DNA from: Streptosporangiales bacterium
Lineage (GTDB): Bacteria; Actinomycetota; Actinomycetes; Streptosporangiales; WHSR01
Length of the DNA: 40,702 nt
Assembly: GCA_009379995.1 (NCBI GenBank)
Contig: WHSR01000047.1
Coordinates: forward strand, 1 to 40,702
Direction: 5' to 3'
In this document: piece after piece, positions 6,891 to 13,992 of the stretch
How the letters are laid out: each line of letters starts with the position of its first letter
Numbering within the stretch: position 1 is the first letter of the stretch
The notes under the pieces: model-generated
The model's input: the letters and a program-made list of their open reading frames with translations, nothing else
Told to the model about the DNA's origin: nothing
Databases searched by the model: none
Program-made: the position numbers and the translations under genes

Positions 6891-7879
6891 CCGCGATCCT
6901 CGGCCAGCGAACCGAGCACGGCGTCGAGGTCGGGCTCCCGGGCGAGAACCTTGTACTGGACCGCAAGGTCCCCGAGCTTCTCGACGGATTCGTAGTTGAG
7001 ATCGGTCGACCAGTACGGCAGGGTGATCCGCTCGACCAGAGCGGGATCTATCTCCGTATAGCCGACTACCTCCTGGCGCGCCTCGTCCTGATGCGCTTGG
7101 GCGTACTCGATCGACTTGTTCATCGCCGCGACGAAGCGCTTCACCGTGTCGGGCTCCTTCTCGATGAACTCCTCGGAGGCGAAGTACATCGAGACGCTTG
7201 CCGCGGGGTCGAGATGCTCGAACGGGCGAAGCAGGATCCGCGCTCCCTGATCCAGGGCCACCGTGACGTAGGGATCGATAGCGAGGGCGGCCGCGACCTT
7301 ACCCTGCTCGAGCGCCCCGGGCATCTGGGAGGTGGGCAGCTCGACGAGCTTCACCTTGGACGAGTCGCCGCCGGACTGATCGATCGCGTACTTGACCAGC
7401 ACCTCCTCGATGTTCTTCAGAGTGTTGACAGCTATCGTCTTTCCGGCGAGGTCCTTCACCGAGCGGACGGGGCTGTCCTTCGCGACCAGCAGCGCGTCGT
7501 AGGTGGAGTCCTCCGGCCATCCGCTGCCCGGCTCGGTCTGCAACGGGCCGTTCACGATGGCCCGGACCGGAAGTCCCTTCTGCCGGGCCAGCATGAGGCT
7601 AACCGCATTCGAGAAACCCACCTGTATCTCCCCCGACGTGACGGCCGGAAGGAGTGCCGCTCCGCCCTCGGCCTGCTGGGTTTCGATCTTTATTCGCTGC
7701 TCCGCGAAGAAACCCTTCTTCATACCGAGGTACAGCGGCGCAAGGCCGACGCTGGGCAGAATTCCCGTCTTGATGGTGACGGTACCGTCGTCGGATTCCT
7801 GGGCGCCCGACGAACCACACGCCGAAAGCGACAAGAGCCCGAGAGCAACGCCGAGGGCCGCGAGCTTCCTACGAAACAT
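6887..7879 (-). CDS. ABC transporter substrate-binding lipoprotein, NMT1/SsuA-like
   Basis: 330-aa exported lipoprotein with basic N-terminus MFRRK, a hydrophobic stretch and lipobox LSAC, giving lipidated Cys21. The mature part has the NMT1/THI5/SsuA signature: GILPSVGLAPLYLGMKKGFF, then a helix before GGAALLPAVTSGEIQVGFSN, and DLAGKTIAVNTL in the second lobe. These proteins bind sulfonates, nitrate, pyrimidine precursors or aromatic acids. ATG 7879 is chosen over the in-frame TTG at 7885 because AGGAG (7886-7890) directly abuts the TTG but lies six bases from the ATG. It is the first gene of the leftward operon and follows operator copy 2 (7947-7994). Ligand specificity is unknown. Confidence 0.94.
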   Translation of the reverse strand: MFRRKLAALGVALGLLSLSACGSSGAQESDDGTVTIKTGILPSVGLAPLYLGMKKGFFAEQRIKIETQQAEGGAALLPAVTSGEIQVGFSNAVSLMLARQKGLPVRAIVNGPLQTEPGSGWPEDSTYDALLVAKDSPVRSVKDLAGKTIAVNTLKNIEEVLVKYAIDQSGGDSSKVKLVELPTSQMPGALEQGKVAAALAIDPYVTVALDQGARILLRPFEHLDPAASVSMYFASEEFIEKEPDTVKRFVAAMNKSIEYAQAHQDEARQEVVGYTEIDPALVERITLPYWSTDLNYESVEKLGDLAVQYKVLAREPDLDAVLGSLAEDRG

Positions 7880-7946
7880 CCTCAACTCCTGCAGGCAGAG
7901 ATCGGGAGACAGGTCAGGCCCCCTCCGACTCCCCCTTTGACGACGG

Positions 7947-7994
7947 TCTCGTAGGACATCTTGTTGACAAGACTGCTAACAGTCAACCCCTCGG
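7947..7994 (-). promoter_or_regulatory. Promoter/operator block, copy 2 (importer operon)
   Basis: On the minus strand this repeats the 193-240 block with 42 of 48 identities. TTGACT is at 7986-7981, followed after eight bases by the palindrome at 7972-7959 (TCTTGTCAACAAGA, one centre mismatch). It sits about 70 bases before the binding-protein ATG and about 50 bases from the divergent SnoaL-like gene, so it may control both. The same repressor most likely reads both copies. Confidence 0.75.
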
Positions 7995-8041
7995 CGGCCG
8001 GGCGAGCTACCCTCGGTCCGTTCTGACGGGAGGTGTGAACA

Positions 8042-8407
8042 ATGAGCAGCGACACGGAGTACGAGCGGGCCGCACAGCCCGAGGACCTCGGCCGGTTCTT
8101 CCTGGAAAGGGCCAACGCGGGCGACGTGGAGGGGCTGGTGGCGCTGTACGAGCCGGACGCCGTGATGGCCTTCCCGACCGGCCAGATCACGGCCGGCCAT
8201 GGGGCGATCCGTGCGGTCTACGAGCGGCTGCTTGCCAACAAGCCCACGTTCACGTCGGCAGGGCAGCGGCCCGCGCTCCGCAACGGCGACCTTGCGCTCA
8301 CCTCGACACGTTTCGTCGACAGCGGCGGCACAGTCGAGGTGGCGCGCCAGCAGCCGGACGGCACCTGGCTCTGGGTGCTCGACCAGCCCAATTTTGCCGA
8401 TTGGTGA
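8042..8407 (+). CDS. SnoaL/NTF2-like protein
   Basis: 121-aa protein with the NTF2-like cone fold pattern: an N-terminal helix (DLGRFFLERANAGDVEGLVA) leading to LYEPDAVMAFPTGQ, then G-x-x-A-I-R-A-V-Y. The C-terminal strands read VEVARQQPDGTWLWVLDQPN. The family includes polyketide cyclases, ketosteroid-isomerase-like enzymes and proteins of unknown role; no catalytic residue pattern allows a specific call. ATG 8042 has GGGAGG at good spacing. It is divergent from the importer operon with operator copy 2 between them, so it may belong to the same aromatic-degradation regulon. Confidence 0.85.
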   Translation: MSSDTEYERAAQPEDLGRFFLERANAGDVEGLVALYEPDAVMAFPTGQITAGHGAIRAVYERLLANKPTFTSAGQRPALRNGDLALTSTRFVDSGGTVEVARQQPDGTWLWVLDQPNFADW

Positions 8408-8447
8408 ATCGGCTCGGCTCCCCTTGGCCAAAGAGGGGACGGGCCGG

Positions 8448-9563
8448 TCAGGGCTCGCCGAAGACGCGACGGGCGGTCTCGACGAGCAACGCGAGCTTGC
8501 GGCGCTCGTCGGGCACGCCGATCGCGTTGCCGCGAAGCGAGGTAGCGAAGCCGCACTGGGTGCCGACCGCCAGCCGCTCCAGGTCGATCAGCCGGCTCGC
8601 CTCCCGCAGCCGGGCCTCCAGCCCGTCTGCGGTCTCCATGCGCGGGGTCTTCGTCGTCACCAGACCGAGCACCACTACCTTGTCGTCCGGGACGAGACGC
8701 AGCGGGTCGAACGTACCCGAGCGCTCGTCGTCGTACTCCAGCAGCAGCCGGTCGGCGTGCACGCCGCCGAGCACCGGGCGGGCGATGGGGTCGTAGCCGC
8801 CCGCTACCAGCCAGCGGCTGTGCTGGTTGCCCCGGCAGAGATGGAAGCCGAACGTCGCCGGCCGGCCGGCGTCGATCACGGCGTTGTCGAGCTCGATGCC
8901 GTACGAGAGCCACCGCTCGAACATCCAGCCCCGCTCCTCGTAGAACGCGCGCCACGTCGGGTCGATCAGCAGCGGGTAGTGCGGGGCGTCGAGCTGAATG
9001 TAGGTGCAGCCGAGCCGGTTCAGCTCGCGTACCTCGTCGCAGAGGATCTCCACCACGTCCGCCATGAAGTCGTCCAGGGTCGGGTACGCGGCCGTGGACC
9101 GCCCGGGCGACCACAGGTTGGCGAACAGGGTGGGGCTCGGCAGCGTGACCTTGCCGAGCCGGTCGGTGTTCGCGCGCAGGAATGTGAACTCCTCGGCGGC
9201 CAGGTTGCGCCGCCGCCGAAGGGGTTCGACCACTGCGAGATCGGCAGGTCGCTCGACGCTGACGTCGCCGACGTCATCGGAGTGCCACTCGCCCCACAGC
9301 CACGCGTCCATGCCGACGCCCGCGAAGCCGGCCGCGGCCGCGGTCAGCTCGGCCTGGAACGACTCGCGCCGCAGCTCGCCGTCGGTGACGACCGGGCAGC
9401 CCGCCTCCTCTTGGAACGCGATGACCTCGCGCACCGCGCGGTCCTCGACCGCCTTGAAGGCCGCCGCGTCCAGGTCGCCGCGAGCGTACGCCTCCATGGC
9501 CTCGAGGAGGTAGGCCGGCCGCAGCAGGCTGCCGACGTGTTCCGCCCTGGCCGTACGGGCCAT
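8448..9563 (-). CDS. MetE C-terminal-like protein (cobalamin-independent methyltransferase superfamily)
   Basis: 371-aa protein with the UROD/MetE-like barrel. The zinc-site pattern is visible: HxC in GFHLCRGNQHS, an acidic residue after the next strand (LLLEYDDERSG) and a late Cys in GTQCGFAT, the H-C-E-C set of MetE. The N-terminus RAEHVGSLLRP and DGELRRESF are typical of the short YxjG/YxjH-like paralogues, which lack the MetE N-terminal half. Such paralogues transfer methyl groups to or from thiols with unknown natural substrates. The frame is open to 9998, but ATG 9563 (MARTARAEHVGSLLRP) is the natural start; farther upstream overlaps the divergent VOC gene. Convergent with the SnoaL-like gene, 40 bp away. 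Confidence 0.9.
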   Translation of the reverse strand: MARTARAEHVGSLLRPAYLLEAMEAYARGDLDAAAFKAVEDRAVREVIAFQEEAGCPVVTDGELRRESFQAELTAAAAGFAGVGMDAWLWGEWHSDDVGDVSVERPADLAVVEPLRRRRNLAAEEFTFLRANTDRLGKVTLPSPTLFANLWSPGRSTAAYPTLDDFMADVVEILCDEVRELNRLGCTYIQLDAPHYPLLIDPTWRAFYEERGWMFERWLSYGIELDNAVIDAGRPATFGFHLCRGNQHSRWLVAGGYDPIARPVLGGVHADRLLLEYDDERSGTFDPLRLVPDDKVVVLGLVTTKTPRMETADGLEARLREASRLIDLERLAVGTQCGFATSLRGNAIGVPDERRKLALLVETARRVFGEP

Positions 9564-9662
9564 GGGTTCGAGTCTAGGAGCCGGCGGGTCACATTCGTCC
9601 AAGCCGGCGGGCCGCGTACCTCGGCAGACTCCGGAGTAGTCCAACCGAGAGAGGGAGGCGAC

Positions 9663-10028
9663 ATGGCCGAAGGCACCGTGCGCACCATGTACCCGGTCCT
9701 GCGGTACGACGATCCCCGCGCGGCTATCGACTGGCTGGTGAACGCGTTCGGCTTCACCGAGCACGAGGTGTCCAAGGGTTCGAACGGCGAGATCGTCCAC
9801 GCGGAACTCACGTTCGGCACCGGGATGATCATGCTGGGCCCGGGCAAGCCCGAAGGCGGCCATGGCATCTACGTCGCCGTCGACGACGTCGACGCCCACC
9901 ACGACCGCGCGAAGGCCGCGGGCGCGGAGATCACGATGGGGTTGACGGATCAGCCGTACGGATCTCGCGAGTACGCGGCCCGCGACCTCGAGGGCCATCC
10001 CTGGTACTTCGGCACCTACCGCCCTTAA
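9663..10028 (+). CDS. VOC-superfamily protein (glyoxalase/PhnB-like)
   Basis: 121-aa single-domain VOC protein. It has the PhnB-like opening MYPVLRYDDPRAAIDWLVNAFGF, the middle segment IMLGPGKPEG, VDDVDAHHDRAKAAGAEI, and the end SREYAARDLEGHPWYFG, where the metal-binding Glu/His of this fold usually lie. The family includes glyoxalases, bleomycin/fosfomycin resistance proteins and epimerases; this subgroup is mostly uncharacterised. The ATG at 9663 has GAGAGGGAGG in front. It is divergent from the MetE-like gene with a 99-bp shared intergenic region. Nothing ties it firmly to its neighbours. Confidence 0.88.
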   Translation: MAEGTVRTMYPVLRYDDPRAAIDWLVNAFGFTEHEVSKGSNGEIVHAELTFGTGMIMLGPGKPEGGHGIYVAVDDVDAHHDRAKAAGAEITMGLTDQPYGSREYAARDLEGHPWYFGTYRP

Positions 10029-10038
10029 GGGCTGTTGG

Positions 10039-10149
10039 CTATTCCGGCGGGACCTGCACCTTGACCCGGCGGCCCAGCAGCGCCCGGTTACGGATCTCCT
10101 GGCCGGCGTAGATGTGCACGGTCAGGCGGGGGTCGACATGTGTATTGCA
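10039..10149 (-). pseudogene. Possible 3' remnant of an unrecognised gene
   Basis: On the minus strand about 33 codons read through a protein-like tail (LTVHIYAGQEIRNRALLGRR) to a TAG at 10041-10039. No start codon or ribosome site precedes it, and the frame closes at a stop just upstream near the toxin-antitoxin promoter. The composition resembles coding DNA, so it may be the end of a gene cut off when the VapBC-like pair arrived. I do not recognise the family. Low confidence. Confidence 0.25.
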
Positions 10150-10155
10150 TGTGTC

Positions 10156-10172
10156 CCATGTAAACTACATGG
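10156..10172 (+). promoter_or_regulatory. Autoregulatory operator and -10 of the toxin-antitoxin operon
   Basis: CCATGTA (10156-10162) and TACATGG (10166-10172) form a perfect inverted repeat with a 3-base centre. TAAACT (10161-10166), a good actinobacterial -10, lies inside it. Transcription would begin about at the antitoxin ATG (10174), giving a leaderless mRNA. Ribbon-helix-helix antitoxins normally bind such sites to repress themselves. Confidence 0.6.
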
Positions 10173-10173
10173 C

Positions 10174-10410
10174 ATGGCAAAGACGCTGCAGATCAGGGGC
10201 GTCCCCGACGACGTGCATGCCGCCGTCCGCGCCCGCGCGGCCCAGGCAGGCCTCTCGGTCTCCGACTACCTCCTCAACCTGGTCAGCGAACTCGTCAGCC
10301 GACCCACCATGGCCGAGGTCGTGGAGCGCGCCAAGGCACTAGCCAGGACAGGTGGTGGCGCGAGCCGCGCAGACATCCACGCCGTCATCCGGGAAGGGCG
10401 CGACAGTTGA
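10174..10410 (+). CDS. FitA/VapB-type ribbon-helix-helix antitoxin
   Basis: 78-aa antitoxin. The N-terminus KTLQIRGVPDDVHAAVRAR is the beta-strand and first helix of a FitA-like ribbon-helix-helix DNA-binding domain, followed by AGLSVSDYLLNLVSEL. The C-terminal tail (SRADIHAVIREGR) would wrap into the toxin active site. The ATG at 10174 lacks a ribosome site but lies eight bases after a -10 box, so leaderless translation is likely; upstream in-frame codons overlap the operator. Its stop overlaps the toxin start, the usual order for VapBC pairs. Confidence 0.92.
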   Translation: MAKTLQIRGVPDDVHAAVRARAAQAGLSVSDYLLNLVSELVSRPTMAEVVERAKALARTGGGASRADIHAVIREGRDS

Positions 10411-10814
10411 TCGCGGTCGTCGACACCTCGGCGCTTGTCGAATTATTTACCGTCGAGGCCGCACAGCTGGACGCCGCCCTTGCCGAGCGGCTCGCTACCG
10501 TCATTCCACACGTCCCCGACATCCTCGATGTCGAGTTCCACCACGCCCTGCGCGGCCTGTTGCTCGGCAACAAGATCAGTGCAGAGCGGGCCGAGCATGC
10601 GCGGGCCCTGTTCACAGAGTCACCCAAGGTCCGTTTCCCCACCCGTGACATGACGGAGCGAATTTGGTTGCTGCGGTACAACCTCGGCGCCTACGACGCA
10701 TCGTTCGTTGTGCTCGCGGAGTCCCTCGACGTACCGCTGATCACCTGCGACGACAGGCAGGCAACCGCCAGCGGCCACCATGCGCTGGTCGAAGCCTTCC
10801 GTATGAACGACTGA
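10407..10814 (+). CDS. VapC-type PIN-domain ribonuclease toxin
   Basis: 135-aa PIN-domain protein. Conserved acidic sites are visible: D6 in VVDTSALVEL, the acidic pair in DILDVEFHHAL, D in YNLGAYDASFVVLAE, and the late acidic patch ITCDDR. Such toxins cleave tRNA or rRNA in a Mg-dependent way and are silenced by the cognate antitoxin. It starts at a TTG (10407-10409) inside the antitoxin stop (TTGA) with no ribosome site, so its translation depends on the antitoxin gene. Length is normal and the active site looks intact. Confidence 0.92.
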   Translation: MIAVVDTSALVELFTVEAAQLDAALAERLATVIPHVPDILDVEFHHALRGLLLGNKISAERAEHARALFTESPKVRFPTRDMTERIWLLRYNLGAYDASFVVLAESLDVPLITCDDRQATASGHHALVEAFRMND

Positions 10815-10847
10815 GCCACGGCCGGCCGCGCGGTCGGGACGGTGAGC

Positions 10848-11486
10848 TCAGGGGTTGCTGCGGACGAGGGGCATGAGTACGTCGTCGACGATCTCCACGA
10901 TGACCTCGTCGGGGACGGGCGCACCGTGGATCAAGAAATGCTGCCGGAGGAGAGCGGGGCCGACGGCCGCGACCCGGGGGGTGAGCGCGCCGGGGCGTAC
11001 CTCGCCGCGCGTCGCGCCGCGGCGCAGGATGTCGAGCACGAAGTCGGACCCGGATTCGATGAAGCGGGCCCGGACGGCCTTGGTCAGCTCGGGGTCGCGC
11101 AGCGCCTCGGCGATCAGGCCGCGGGCGGCTTCGCCGGCCGGGCCGGATAGCCAGCTGGCCGCGTACCGCAGCAGGGCGAGGAGGTCCGTACGCACGTCGC
11201 CGGTGTCCGGTAGCTCGTCGCGGCTGGGTGCGACGTGCCGGACCGCGTCCGCGACGAGCTCCGCGCGGCTGGACCAGCGCCGGTACAGGGACGCCTTGCT
11301 GGCCCGTGCCCGGGCGGCGACCCGCTCCATGGTCAGCTCCGCGTAGCCGACCTCGGCCAGCTCCTCCAGCGTGGCTTCGAAGATCGCGTTGTGCAGCGTG
11401 TCGCCGCGACGCCGAGGCCCCTTGCGGTGATCGAACGGCGCCGTTTCAGCCTCGCCGCCGGCGGCATGACCGGGACTACTGCCCAT
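10848..11486 (-). CDS. TetR/AcrR-family transcriptional regulator
   Basis: 212-aa repressor. The helix-turn-helix is IFEATLEELAEVGYAELTME followed by VAARARASKASLYRRWSSR, the TetR pattern ending in LYRRW. The C-terminal ligand domain carries the TetR_C_16-like stretch ending LRQHFLIHGAPVPDEV. The start is uncertain: ATG 11486 is taken because a -10-like TACTCT (11504-11499) would place transcription start between the ATGs at 11495 and 11486; the earlier ATG adds three residues. It is divergent from the SMP-30-like gene with about 190 bp between them, so that gene is the likeliest target besides itself. Confidence 0.88.
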   Translation of the reverse strand: MGSSPGHAAGGEAETAPFDHRKGPRRRGDTLHNAIFEATLEELAEVGYAELTMERVAARARASKASLYRRWSSRAELVADAVRHVAPSRDELPDTGDVRTDLLALLRYAASWLSGPAGEAARGLIAEALRDPELTKAVRARFIESGSDFVLDILRRGATRGEVRPGALTPRVAAVGPALLRQHFLIHGAPVPDEVIVEIVDDVLMPLVRSNP

Positions 11487-11676
11487 GGAACCCATCTTAG
11501 AGTACGCCGCGTTTCCTCGCACCTAGGCATCTGGGTTACGGGAACCACGTCATGGTCGCCGAGATCACAACCAGAGGCATCGTACGGTGCGGGAAGCCCT
11601 CGAAACGCCGTCCCCGAGGGCCATACTTGTGAGCCCTACTCGTGAGTCACCCGTCCTCGCGAGAAGGAGGGCCGCG

Positions 11677-12705
11677 ATGAAACGTCCGCCGCTGCACCCG
11701 ATTGTCTGGAAACCGCCGCCGACGCCGGCTCGTGCCCGCCAACCCTCCGGACCCCGACCGCTGCCGCCGCTGCGGGTGTTGGAGGTCGGCGGCACCGGCC
11801 CGGAGGACGTCGCACTCGACGCCGAGGGGCGGATCATCGCCGGCCTGGAGGACGGCCGGATCGTCCGGTTAAGTCCGGACGGCGGGCGGATCGAGACGCT
11901 CGCCTCGACCGGCGGTCGCCCGCTCGGCATCGAGGTGGCGGCCGACGGCCGCCTGCTGATCTGCGACGCCCGGCGAGGGCTGCTGCGGGCCGATCCGGAA
12001 AACGGCGAGGTCGAGCTGCTCGTCGAGGGGACGGCCGGGGAGCCGTTCCGGTTCTGCAACAACGCGGCGGTCGCCCCGGACGGCACCGTGTACTTCAGCG
12101 ACACCTCCCGGCACTTCGGCATCGAGCACTGGAAGGCCGACATCCTCGAGCACACCGGCACCGGCCGGCTGCTCCTCCGCGATCCGGACGGCTCGGTGGA
12201 GGTGCTCCTCGACGGCCTGCAGTTCGCCAACGGGGTCGCCCTGGCGCCGGACGGTTCCTTCCTGCTGGTCGTCGAGACCGCCGCGTACCGGATCACCCGG
12301 CTGTGGCTCACCGGGTCCCGTGCCGGAGAGGCCGAGGTGTTCGCCGACAACCTTCCGGGCTTCCCCGACAACCTGTCCACTGGAAGCGACGGCCTGTTCT
12401 GGGTCGCCCTGCCCGATGCGCGCAATCCGCTGGTCGACCGGCTGCTGCCGATGCCGCCGTTCCTGCGCGTCGCGGTGTGGGCGCTCCCCGAGCGGCTGCA
12501 GCCCGCGCCGAAGCGCACCGTCTGGGCGATGGCCTTCGACGAGAGCGGCAACGTTGTGCACGATCTGCAGGGCCCGGGCGAGCGGTTCCACATGGTGACC
12601 GGGGTGCGGGAACGGGACGGCCAGCTCTACCTGGGCAGCCTCGCCGACACAGCGGTCGCCGTGCTCACCGTTCCGGAGCCGGACGGCCCCGGCCCAGGCG
12701 ACTGA
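11677..12705 (+). CDS. SMP-30/strictosidine synthase-like six-bladed beta-propeller protein
   Basis: 342-aa protein. After a Pro-rich N-terminus it shows repeated propeller blades: GPEDVALDAEGRIIAGLEDG, GRPLGIEVAADGRLLICDAR, FCNNAAVAPDGTVYFSDTSR, then FANGVALAPDGSFLLVVET and LYLGSL. The FANGVALAPDG and SDTS segments are signatures of the strictosidine-synthase-like/APMAP group, which acts as calcium-dependent lactonases or arylesterases. No signal peptide is seen, so it is probably cytosolic. The ATG at 11677 has AAGGAGG. Divergent from the TetR gene. True substrate unknown. Confidence 0.9.
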   Translation: MKRPPLHPIVWKPPPTPARARQPSGPRPLPPLRVLEVGGTGPEDVALDAEGRIIAGLEDGRIVRLSPDGGRIETLASTGGRPLGIEVAADGRLLICDARRGLLRADPENGEVELLVEGTAGEPFRFCNNAAVAPDGTVYFSDTSRHFGIEHWKADILEHTGTGRLLLRDPDGSVEVLLDGLQFANGVALAPDGSFLLVVETAAYRITRLWLTGSRAGEAEVFADNLPGFPDNLSTGSDGLFWVALPDARNPLVDRLLPMPPFLRVAVWALPERLQPAPKRTVWAMAFDESGNVVHDLQGPGERFHMVTGVRERDGQLYLGSLADTAVAVLTVPEPDGPGPGD

Positions 12706-12745
12706 CCGCCGCCCGCTCGGCCGCGTCGTGCGACGTAACTACTTA

Positions 12746-12967
12746 CTACTTGCCCTGATCGACGGACAGCCAGCGTTCCGGCCGCATCCGGATGGCGATC
12801 ATGTCCTCCGTAGCGTCCTCCGTGGACTCGACGTAGCGATCACCCTGCTCGAGCCCCAGGTAGCGACGGGCCAGCGGCGCACGGCCGTCGTCGGCCACGC
12901 TCACCACTCCGACATGCACCCCGGCGAGAAACGCCTCCCGCTGCTCGATGCTCATCGCCGACGACAT
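12746..12967 (-). pseudogene. Internally deleted PPOX-class (pyridoxamine-phosphate-oxidase-like) flavin/F420 protein
   Basis: The 73-aa frame starts normally (MSIEQREAFLAGVHVGVVSV, with GGAGGG in front). This is the N-terminal strand region of actinobacterial PPOX proteins. It ends like them too: ARRYLG, GDRYVEST and MRPERWLSVDQGK. The middle, normally about 60 residues with the W-Y core and cofactor-binding strands, is absent: APL is joined in frame to ARRYLG. Usual length is about 130-150 aa. The protein cannot form the split-barrel and is probably inactive. Ribosome site and start survive, so the loss looks recent. It is divergent from the MarR-GNAT gene. Confidence 0.72.
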
Positions 12968-13018
12968 GGCATCCCTCCGTATATGTGTACACGTCGCGGT
13001 TGCTCGACCGATATATCG

Positions 13019-13045
13019 TTGACTCAGTCAAGCTTTAGCTAGGAT
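13019..13045 (+). promoter_or_regulatory. MarR-type operator and leaderless promoter
   Basis: TTGACTCAGTCAA (13019-13031) is a perfect inverted repeat with a 1-base centre, and its left half is a -35-like TTGACT. A -10-like TAGGAT follows at 13040-13045, with a short 15-base spacer. The MarR-GNAT ATG lies six bases later, so the transcript would be leaderless. Binding of the MarR product to this site would block its own promoter. A second palindrome, CGATATATCG (13009-13018), lies just upstream towards the divergent gene. Confidence 0.55.
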
Positions 13046-13051
13046 CAGTCA

Positions 13052-13978
13052 ATGGAAATCGCCACACCGGGCGACGACGTCGCCGCCGTCCGCGCGTTCA
13101 ACCGCTTCTACGTACCTCTCCTCGGCCTGTTCGACGAGGGACTGCTGCGCACGCCGTACTCACCCACCGAGGGCCGGATCATCTTCGAGCTTGCCCAATC
13201 CGACCGGACCGAGGCCGCCGATCTGCGGCGTGACCTGGGGCTGGACGCCGGCTACCTCAGCCGCATGCTCGCCCGTTTCGAGGCCGACGGCCTGATCGTA
13301 CGCAGCCGGTCCGAGTCGGACGCCCGCCGCCAGGTGATCCGGCTCACCGAGGCGGGCCGCGCCGCCTTTCGGCTGGTCGACGAGCGCGTCGGCGCGAAGA
13401 TCCGCAACCTGCTGGACCGGGTCACCGCCGAGGAGCGGCGGCAGTTGCTCGCCGCGATGGACACCATCCGGCGAATCCTCGGCGGCGCGCCCCGCGCAGA
13501 CGCCTTCGTACTGCGGCCGCTGCGCCCCGGCGACCTCGGCTGGGTGGTGCACCGGCACGGCGTGCTCTACGCCGAGGAGTACGGCTGGGACGAGACGTTC
13601 GAGGCGCTGGTCGCCCGCGTCGCCTCCGACTACGTGGACAACCACGACCCCGAGCGGGAGAACGCCTGGATCGCCGAGGTCGACGGCCAGCCGGTCGGCT
13701 GCGTCTTCTGCGCCCACAAGGACGACGAGACGGCTCAGCTGCGGTTGCTGCTCGTCGAACCCAGCACCCGCGGCATGGGCGTCGGCTCCCGGCTGGTCGA
13801 GGAGTGTCTGCGCTTCGCCCGCGGCGCCGGCTACCGCTCGATCACGCTGTGGACCAACGACGTCCTCGCCGAGGCGCGGCGCATCTACCAGCGTGCCGGG
13901 TTCGAGCTCCTCGAGGAGGAGAAGCACCACAGCTTCGGCCACGATCTGGTCGGCCAGAACTGGGCACGCGCCCTGTAG
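13052..13978 (+). CDS. MarR regulator fused to a GNAT acetyltransferase
   Basis: 308-aa two-domain protein. Residues 1-150 are a MarR winged helix: SPTEGRIIFELAQ, then LRRDLGLDAGYLSRMLARFE as recognition region and SDARRQVIRLTEAGR as the wing. Residues 155-305 are a GNAT fold, with LLLVEPSTRGMGVGSRLVEE providing the R-x-x-G-x-G acetyl-CoA loop and ARRIYQRAGFELLEEEKHHS at the end. Such fusions are known in actinomycetes; the enzyme half is thought to modify a small effector or stress compound. No ribosome site exists, but a -10 box ends six bases before the ATG, so it is probably leaderless. Convergent with the next GNAT gene, 14 bp away. Confidence 0.92.
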   Translation: MEIATPGDDVAAVRAFNRFYVPLLGLFDEGLLRTPYSPTEGRIIFELAQSDRTEAADLRRDLGLDAGYLSRMLARFEADGLIVRSRSESDARRQVIRLTEAGRAAFRLVDERVGAKIRNLLDRVTAEERRQLLAAMDTIRRILGGAPRADAFVLRPLRPGDLGWVVHRHGVLYAEEYGWDETFEALVARVASDYVDNHDPERENAWIAEVDGQPVGCVFCAHKDDETAQLRLLLVEPSTRGMGVGSRLVEECLRFARGAGYRSITLWTNDVLAEARRIYQRAGFELLEEEKHHSFGHDLVGQNWARAL

Positions 13979-13992
13979 CGCGGCGCGGTTCG

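Noticed and set aside
8199..9660. Long plus-strand frame running into the VOC gene
   Set aside because: It is antisense to the MetE-like gene; only the part from 9663 has family motifs and a ribosome site.
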